This document shows, piece after piece, positions 59,560-64,000 of a DNA stretch of 64,000 nt (position 1 is its first letter; every line of letters begins with the position of its first letter). The DNA lies in assembly GCA_035547695.1 (NCBI GenBank), contig DASZUK010000041.1:13305-77304 (forward strand), read 5' to 3'. The position numbers and the translations under genes are program-made. The notes under the pieces were generated by a model, which saw only the letters and a program-made list of their open reading frames with translations, had not been told where the DNA came from and made no database searches. Origin of the DNA: DASZUK01 sp035547695. Its GTDB lineage: Bacteria; Actinomycetota; Acidimicrobiia; Acidimicrobiales; RAAP-2.

Positions 59560-60149
59560 GATCCGGCCTCCGCGCCGACCAGCTCCGGCCAGGCCGGTGC
59601 CACCAGGGCCGGGGCGGCCTCGTGGCCGGCTCGAAGAGCCCTCTCGTTCACCGCCGCGTGCTGGGTCCGGTAGGGCGGCAGCAGTCGGGGAACGGCAGCG
59701 ATCAGCGACTCGAGCCCTACCAGCCCGGACGCCGCGGCGAACGCCCCCAGGGCAACCATGCCGCAGGTCTGGGGGGCGCCCAGCTCGATCGCCATGGTGG
59801 AGGCGTCCAGCCCGACCACCACGAGGTCGTCCCGCCCGATCTCACCACGGAACACGCTGGTGTCGACCAGCACGAGACCCCCCGGACGGAGCCGGTCACG
59901 GACGCCGGGCCAGTAGCCGTGGTGCATCACGAGCGCCGACCAGGCCGTGGACACGGTCGGCGGAGCGGCGATCCGTTCGTCGCCCACGACGACGGTGGCG
60001 TCGCTGTTGGCGCCGCGCATCGACGCCCCGTAGCTCCCGAACACCATCACCTCGCGGCCTTCGTCGATGGCCGCCGTGGCCAGGGCGGTGCTGGCCAGTT
60101 GGATGCCCTGGCCACCGATGCCGGTCAGCAGTACTTCACGCTCCACCAC
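59556..60149 (-). CDS. 2-oxoacid:acceptor oxidoreductase gamma subunit
   Basis: Gamma subunit of 197 residues (CoA-binding, POR_gamma type). Begins VEREVLLTGIGGQGIQLAST and continues VFGSYGASMRGANSDATVVV. GTG 60149 (or the next GTG at 60146) is the start. First gene of the operon gamma/ferredoxin/alpha/beta/ligase/LigT, with an AT-rich promoter about 22 bp upstream that matches the shared motif poorly. Confidence 0.88.
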   Translation of the reverse strand: MVEREVLLTGIGGQGIQLASTALATAAIDEGREVMVFGSYGASMRGANSDATVVVGDERIAAPPTVSTAWSALVMHHGYWPGVRDRLRPGGLVLVDTSVFRGEIGRDDLVVVGLDASTMAIELGAPQTCGMVALGAFAAASGLVGLESLIAAVPRLLPPYRTQHAAVNERALRAGHEAAPALVAPAWPELVGAEAGS

Positions 60150-60461
60150 GGCCTCCTTCCTGCCGGTTATTTGTACTATAGAACACTGTTCCCGGATTCC
60201 GCCACCCAGGCCACTCCGGCCGGCGATCAGTGCGTCGGGAAGAGCGTCGGGGCAGGTGATCCGAGCAACCTAAAGGCCACCGGCACGCGCCGGAAGCGAG
60301 ACGGTGAGCTGATTGACATATATTGCCTGGCCATCTACGCCGTCAATATTGGGAGCCGGTCGACAATGCCCATTTCACTGAGCACCTGGGCCGGCCCCTC
60401 CGGTGCGGGTGACACGAGCCCGTTCCGGTGCCCGCCCGGGTCCTGCCCTAGCATCGGCGGG
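60150..60461. other. Intergenic region between Kor operon and tetR
   Basis: 312-bp divergent gap. The left end (60170-60185) is AT-rich and probably the Kor promoter. An inverted pair ATTGAC (60312-60317) and GTCAAT (60342-60347), each followed by ATAT/ATT, is about 115-150 bp upstream of the tetR start and could be the TetR operator. No gene, RNA or repeat is supported; the open frame through it is a shadow. Confidence 0.6.
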
Positions 60462-61178
60462 ATGACGGTCAAGGCGGCAGGCGACGACGCGTCCGCGACC
60501 GGCGGACCGGCAACCGATGCACCGACACGCCAGGCGTTGGTGGAGGCCACCTTCCGCCTCATCGCCCGGACCGGCGACGTGGAGCCGAGCGTCCGGCAGA
60601 TCCTCAAGGAAGCGGGCCTCTCCAACCAGGCCTTCTACCGGGACTTCTCGACGAAGGACGAGCTGATGCTCGCCGTGCTCGACGTCGGTCGGGGCCGGCT
60701 GTCCACGTACCTCCGGCATCGCATGGCAGGCAGCGACAGCCCGCGCGACCAGGTCGCCCAATGGATCCTCGGGGTGGTCCGGCAGGTCCAGGACCCAGGG
60801 TCCTCCCACCGGACCCGGCCGTTCCTCGTCAACCGGGGCCGCCTCGAGCTCCGCTATCCCGCCGAGCTCGAGCGGACCGAGACCGTCCTCATCGACCTGC
60901 TGGCCGGGGCGATCGCCCGAGGAGCGGCGGCGGGGACATGGTGCAGCCCGGATCCGTGGGAAGACGCCCGGATCATCCACGACTACACGATGGCCTCCAT
61001 CCGGCGCAGCCTGGTCCGACAGAGGAGACCGACGGCGGCCTCGGCGGCCGCCCTGGTGGACTTCGCCTTCCGCGCCCTGCACCCCGCGGATGGGGGGGCA
61101 GGGGCCACGCCGTCGGTGGTCCGCGGAAAGGATGGGGCGGTGTCGTCCGGCCGGCGCCGGGCTCAGGGAAGGACCTGA
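60462..61178 (+). CDS. TetR family transcriptional regulator
   Basis: Regulator of 238 residues. The helix-turn-helix is at about residues 20-66 (RQALVEATFRLIARTG, EPSVRQILKEAGLSNQAFYR, DFSTKDELMLAVLD), the rest is the helical ligand-binding domain. The ATG 60462 lacks a good Shine-Dalgarno. It is divergent from the Kor operon and convergent with the ligase at 61163, with a 16-bp 3' overlap. It is the only TetR in the window and a candidate (not shown) to recognise one of the palindromic sites. The C-terminus (GRRRAQGR) is basic. Confidence 0.86.
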   Translation: MTVKAAGDDASATGGPATDAPTRQALVEATFRLIARTGDVEPSVRQILKEAGLSNQAFYRDFSTKDELMLAVLDVGRGRLSTYLRHRMAGSDSPRDQVAQWILGVVRQVQDPGSSHRTRPFLVNRGRLELRYPAELERTETVLIDLLAGAIARGAAAGTWCSPDPWEDARIIHDYTMASIRRSLVRQRRPTAASAAALVDFAFRALHPADGGAGATPSVVRGKDGAVSSGRRRAQGRT

Positions 61179-62743
61179 CCGCAGCGCTCGGCCCGGAGCC
61201 TCGCCTTGTCCACCTTGCCGACGGCGGTCCGGGGGATCTCGTCGACCCGGTCCACCCGCCGGGGGGCCTTGTAATGGGCCAACCGTTCCCGGCAGTACTC
61301 GATCAGGTCTGCCTCGTCCAGGTCTGCCTCGTCCAGGTCTGCCTCGTCCGGTGGCCGGCCGGTACCCACCACGACGGCCACCGGCGACTCACCCCAGCGG
61401 GTCGAGGGGAGGCCGATCACCGCACAGTCGGCCACCGAGGGGTGGCCCCGGAGCACCGCCTCGATCTCCGCCGGGTAGACGTTCTCCCCGCCGGAGATGA
61501 CGACGTCCTTCAGGCGGTCGACCAGGTAGAGGTACCCGTCCGGGTCCAACCGCCCGACGTCTCCCGTCCGGAGCCACCCGTCCCGCGTGAGGGTCCGGGC
61601 CGTCTCGTCGGGAAGGCCGAAGTAGCCCACCATGTTCTGGGTGGTCCGCAGCCAGATCTCTCCCGGCGTGCCGGGCGGGACGTCCTCGGAGGTCTCGGGG
61701 TCGACGATCCGCACCTCCACGTTGCCGTTCACCCGGCCGACCGACGCCAGCCGGTGCTCGGGAGCCCCCGGCCGGTGGTCCTCCACGGAGAGGTTGGTCA
61801 CGGTGCCGGCCGTCTCGGTCAGTCCGTAGGACTGGACGAAGTCGCAACCGAGGAGCTCCATCGAGCGCCGTAGGACGTCGCGGGGAATGGAGGAGGCGCC
61901 GTACATCACCAGATCGAGCGAGGTGACGTCCTCGAGCTCGTCCGGCGGGAGGGCGATGATGGCGTTGAGGACGGCCGGCACCGTTCCGGCGAAGGTGATC
62001 CGGTGACGGCGGACGAGGTCGACCACGGCCGTCGGCGACGTGTCCCGGGCGATCACCTGGGTGGCGCCCACGTCCAGCCCGGCCAGGGCGACACTCGTGC
62101 CGGCGATGTGGAAGACGGGCCCGGACAGGAGGCCCACGGTCCGGTCGTCGAGCCCCCAGTCGTGCTCGACGACGGCCAGCTTCTCCATGATGCCGGCGGA
62201 GGTCAGCAGGACGCCCTTGGGGCGACCGGTGGTCCCGGAGGAGTAGATGTGGAAGCAGACCCCCTCGCAGGCCGGGCCGGTGGGCATCGGCGTCTCCACC
62301 TCGCCGGAGGCGTCACGCCACTGCCGGTACCCGGACCGGCCGGCGGCTCCGTCGACCACGACGATGGGCGGGGCCTCCAGGCCGGTGACGATCCGGTGGG
62401 CGGCTGCGGCGAACTCCTCCTCGACCACCAGCAGTCGGGCGGTCGAATCGCCGATCACGTAGGCCAGCTCCTGCTCCGAGAGCCGCCAGTTGAACGGCAC
62501 CGTCACCGCCCCGGCCCGGCTGGCTCCCGCCATCGACTCGAGATGGGTGATGCTGTTGCGACCGAGGTAGCCGACCCGGTCCCCCGGCCGGATCCCCGAG
62601 CCGACAAGGGCACGGGCCACCCTGGCGCCGAGCTGGTCCAGCTCCGCATAGGTGACCGCCCGTTCGCCCTCGACGGCGGCGGTCCTCCCAGGCCGCTCCC
62701 GGGCCTGGGTGGGGACGATCGCCGCCACGGACGGCGCGGTCAT
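61163..62743 (-). CDS. Acyl-CoA ligase (AMP-dependent synthetase)
   Basis: ANL-superfamily enzyme of 526 residues. A3 HIYSSGTTGRPKGVLLTSAG near residue 175, A5 FVQSYGLTETAGT near 300, A8 LYLVDRLKDVVISGGENVYP near 400, A10 IPRTAVGKVDKARLR near 505 with its Lys. Between A8 and A10 there is an in-frame triple repeat (DEADL three times, 61304-61348). The ATG 62743 overlaps the stop of the upstream dehydrogenase (ATGA). Operon of hydroxyisobutyrate-type dehydrogenase and ligase. Substrate unknown. Confidence 0.9.
   Translation of the reverse strand: MTAPSVAAIVPTQARERPGRTAAVEGERAVTYAELDQLGARVARALVGSGIRPGDRVGYLGRNSITHLESMAGASRAGAVTVPFNWRLSEQELAYVIGDSTARLLVVEEEFAAAAHRIVTGLEAPPIVVVDGAAGRSGYRQWRDASGEVETPMPTGPACEGVCFHIYSSGTTGRPKGVLLTSAGIMEKLAVVEHDWGLDDRTVGLLSGPVFHIAGTSVALAGLDVGATQVIARDTSPTAVVDLVRRHRITFAGTVPAVLNAIIALPPDELEDVTSLDLVMYGASSIPRDVLRRSMELLGCDFVQSYGLTETAGTVTNLSVEDHRPGAPEHRLASVGRVNGNVEVRIVDPETSEDVPPGTPGEIWLRTTQNMVGYFGLPDETARTLTRDGWLRTGDVGRLDPDGYLYLVDRLKDVVISGGENVYPAEIEAVLRGHPSVADCAVIGLPSTRWGESPVAVVVGTGRPPDEADLDEADLDEADLIEYCRERLAHYKAPRRVDRVDEIPRTAVGKVDKARLRAERCGQVLP
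61304..61348. repeat. Three tandem 15-bp units inside the ligase gene
   Basis: CAGGTCTGCCTCGTC repeated at 61304, 61319 and 61334. It encodes DEADL three times on the minus strand, inserted in a loop of the C-terminal ANL domain. In-frame (five codons), so it does not disrupt the protein. Confidence 0.85.
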
Positions 62744-63555
62744 CCCCGCCTTCCGATCCGGTCGACCAGGGCGGCACCGAGCAGGCCGAGCCACCCGAGG
62801 TCGATGCCGTCCGCTGCCGCGACCATCCCGGCCGTCTCGATGTCCTTGCCCAGGAAGGGGCCGGTCGAGGCCACCAGATCGGCTGCGGAACCGAGCGGGA
62901 CCATCATCTCGGCCGCCACGCTGGAGCCGGTGCAGTGCGGCAGGGCGGCGACGAGGACCCGGGGATCGATGCCCAGCTCCTCCGCCACCCGGGCGGCGTC
63001 GGCCAGCAACTCGACGTGGGCTCCGAGGATCAGGTTGTTGACCAGCTTGAGCTGCTGGCCGGCCCCCAGCGGGCCGGCTTCGACGATGGGGTCGGCGTAG
63101 GCCGCCATCACCGGCCGGGCCGCCGCCACCGCGTCCGGATCGCCGCCGACCAGCAAGGTGAGCCGGCCGGCGGCGACGTCCTCCGGCGTGCCGCTGACCG
63201 GGGCGTCGAGGACCGCGGCGCGCCTGGCCGCCGCCACGGGCTCGATCTCCAACACCGTCGCCGGGCGGCCGGTGGTGTGCACCACCAGCACCGAGCCGGG
63301 GTCCAGGGAGTCCACCAACCCTCCGTCCAACGCGATCTCGACGACCTGTGCGTCGGTGTAGGCACAGACCAGCACCACCGCCTGGCCGGGCCCGAGGGCG
63401 GGCGGGGTGGGCACGCAACGGACTCCGACGGCCGCCAGGCCGGAGACCAGCTCGGGCCGACGGGCGAAGGCCGACACCGAGTGGCCCGCCGCCAGCAGCC
63501 GGTCGACCATCGGCCGGCCCATACGCCCCACCCCGACCACTCCGACCCTCGCCAT
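62740..63555 (-). CDS. 3-hydroxyisobutyrate dehydrogenase family NAD(P) oxidoreductase
   Basis: Beta-hydroxyacid dehydrogenase of 271 residues. The NAD-binding loop VGVVGVGRMGRPMVDRLLAA is at the N-terminus, VLDAPVSGTPEDVAAGRLTL (substrate loop) near residue 115, and GAGQQLKLVNNLILG near 166 carries the catalytic Lys. Likely reversible oxidation of 3-hydroxyisobutyrate or a related hydroxyacid. ATG 63555 follows GAGGGAG. First gene of the two-gene operon with an acyl-CoA ligase; the mutase gene is divergent. Fits branched-chain acid catabolism, which is inference. Confidence 0.88.
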   Translation of the reverse strand: MARVGVVGVGRMGRPMVDRLLAAGHSVSAFARRPELVSGLAAVGVRCVPTPPALGPGQAVVLVCAYTDAQVVEIALDGGLVDSLDPGSVLVVHTTGRPATVLEIEPVAAARRAAVLDAPVSGTPEDVAAGRLTLLVGGDPDAVAAARPVMAAYADPIVEAGPLGAGQQLKLVNNLILGAHVELLADAARVAEELGIDPRVLVAALPHCTGSSVAAEMMVPLGSAADLVASTGPFLGKDIETAGMVAAADGIDLGWLGLLGAALVDRIGRRG

Positions 63556-63591
63556 CGCTCCCTCGTGCTCGGCTCCCGCCCTGTAATCGTT

Positions 63592-63602
63592 TAACTAGCT
63601 TA
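63592..63602. promoter_or_regulatory. Putative operator, 10 of 11, hydroxyisobutyrate dehydrogenase promoter
   Basis: TAACTAGCTTA, one mismatch from TAACTAGGTTA. It is 37 bp upstream of the ATG at 63555. A second AT-rich partial copy (TCTACCTAG) follows at 63603. Confidence 0.55.
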
Positions 63603-63652
63603 TCTACCTAGAGCCCCGGACCCCTGCGGGCATCTAGTATGACGCCCGAGTA

Positions 63653-63726
63653 ATCGAAGGATCGGGGCAATTGATCGAAGGATCGGGGCAATCGAAGGGC
63701 CGGGGCAGTTGGGATCGGGGCAGTTG
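63653..63726. repeat. Four degenerate 21-bp tandem units upstream of the mutase
   Basis: Full unit ATCGAAGGATCGGGGCAATTG at about 63653, a second truncated by 4 bp, a third at 63691 (ATCGAAGGGCCGGGGCAGTTG) and a partial fourth ending at 63726. Two of the units carry a shared GATCGGGGCA core. Confidence 0.75.
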
Positions 63727-63784
63727 AAGAACCGGAGCGGCAATGGCCATACACGCCGTCGGTGTGGTCGGGTGCCGGCCGGCG

Positions 63785-63806
63785 GGACCCCGGAGCTCCG
63801 GGGTCC
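63785..63806. repeat. 22-bp perfect palindrome in the mutase leader
   Basis: GGACCCCGGAGC then TCCGGGGTCC, a perfect self-complementary 22-bp sequence 54 bp before the mutase ATG. It could be a hairpin in the 5' leader or a protein site. No regulator site is known to me for it. Confidence 0.8.
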
Positions 63807-63859
63807 GGGGCCTGGCGTTGATGGGGTCCTGATGGGCCCGACGAGATGGTGGCAGCGTC

Positions 63860-64000
63860 ATGGCTGAACGAGCCAAACCGTGGATGATGCGGACGTACTC
63901 GGGGCACTCCACCGCCCGGGCGTCCAACCAGCTCTACCGGACCAACCTGGCCAAGGGGCAGACCGGGCTGTCCATCGCCTTCGACCTGCCCACCCAGACC
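63860..64000 (+). CDS. Methylmalonyl-CoA mutase family large subunit (3'-partial)
   Basis: The last 141 bases encode MAERAKPWMMRTYSGHSTAR followed by ASNQLYRTNLAKGQTGLSIA and FDLPTQT. The YSGHS, NLAKGQTGLSIAFDLPTQTG block is the conserved N-terminus of B12-dependent acyl-CoA mutases (methylmalonyl-, ethylmalonyl- or isobutyryl-CoA mutase large subunit). ATG 63860 is the start; the gene continues off the window. It faces the hydroxyisobutyrate-dehydrogenase operon, so branched-chain or propionate-type metabolism is plausible. The exact mutase type cannot be assigned from 47 residues. Confidence 0.85.
   Translation, partial: MAERAKPWMMRTYSGHSTARASNQLYRTNLAKGQTGLSIAFDLPTQT

Larger units (their letters stand above)
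63556..63859. other. Intergenic region between hydroxyisobutyrate dehydrogenase and mutase
   Basis: 304-bp divergent gap. It holds an operator-like site (63592-63602), a four-copy degenerate repeat (63653-63726) and a 22-bp perfect palindrome (63785-63806). No cobalamin riboswitch or gene is recognisable, though the mutase is a B12 enzyme. Confidence 0.6.

Noticed and set aside
60173..60183. Candidate motif site upstream of the Kor operon
   Set aside because: GTACTATAGAA matches too few positions; it is probably only an AT-rich promoter element.
63556..63859. Possible cobalamin riboswitch upstream of the mutase
   Set aside because: No B12-box sequence was seen; only repeats and a palindrome.
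1..64000. tRNA, rRNA, insertion sequence, prophage or attachment site
   Set aside because: No conserved RNA sequences, transposase or integrase motifs, or terminal repeats were seen anywhere in the window.

Overview
The window is very GC-rich DNA from an actinomycete (Actinomycetota). The evidence is the GC-rich third codon positions, frequent GTG starts, 4-base ATGA/GTGA gene overlaps, F420-type enzymes (two LLM-class oxidoreductases and a PPOX-class protein), and paired acyl-CoA dehydrogenases and Ltp/DUF35 pairs like those of steroid-degrading actinobacteria. An Acidimicrobiia-like lineage is my guess; I see no rRNA or marker gene to fix it. There are no tRNA, rRNA, CRISPR or insertion sequences. 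Almost every base is coding. The AT-rich islands are the promoters.

Layout. 1-4974: methionine and general metabolism (metY, a CoA-binding protein, convergent metX, an OsmC protein, a flavin monooxygenase). 4999-8804: a SnoaL/LLM/amidohydrolase operon and a divergent SDR. 8892-13693: a branched-chain-type ABC importer with a fused permease. 13900-22252: four operons or single genes carrying three amidohydrolase-2 proteins, a CaiB CoA-transferase, a frameshifted PPOX gene, a CitE-like lyase and two SDRs. 22236-31371: a cysteine-hydrolase remnant/AtuA/DUF4387/enoyl-CoA hydratase operon, a thioesterase, a beta-oxidation set (acyl-CoA dehydrogenase, hydratase, thiolase) and a two-gene acyl-CoA dehydrogenase pair. 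31483-38187: P450, acyl-CoA ligase, hydratases, LLM and amidohydrolase. 38363-47534: a GntR/DUF35/Ltp-thiolase operon, a second AtuA/DUF4387 operon with a dehydrogenase and a ligase, a metallo-beta-lactamase protein and an SDR. 47581-55137: MmgE/PrpD, then a six-gene operon (two amidohydrolases, CaiB, Ltp, DUF35, aldo/keto reductase). 55205-64000: a four-subunit 2-oxoacid:ferredoxin oxidoreductase operon ending in a ligase and a LigT-like protein, a TetR regulator, a hydroxyisobutyrate-dehydrogenase/ligase operon, and the start of a B12-dependent acyl-CoA mutase.

Taken together this is a catabolic region for CoA-activated acids: import, activation (four ligases, two CoA transferases), oxidation (four acyl-CoA dehydrogenases, P450, LLM enzymes), hydration, thiolytic or retro-aldol cleavage (three thiolase-fold proteins, two with DUF35 partners) and funnelling of short branched acyl-CoAs. 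The substrate cannot be read from the sequence. The strongest unexplained signal is a roughly palindromic 11-bp motif close to TAACTAGGTTA that recurs in at least a dozen promoters of these otherwise unrelated operons, suggesting one regulon. Other oddities are short tandem repeats of 13-21 bp in several intergenic gaps, duplicated amidohydrolase-amidohydrolase-CaiB and AtuA-DUF4387 modules, and three enzymes that have lost key residues or reading frame.
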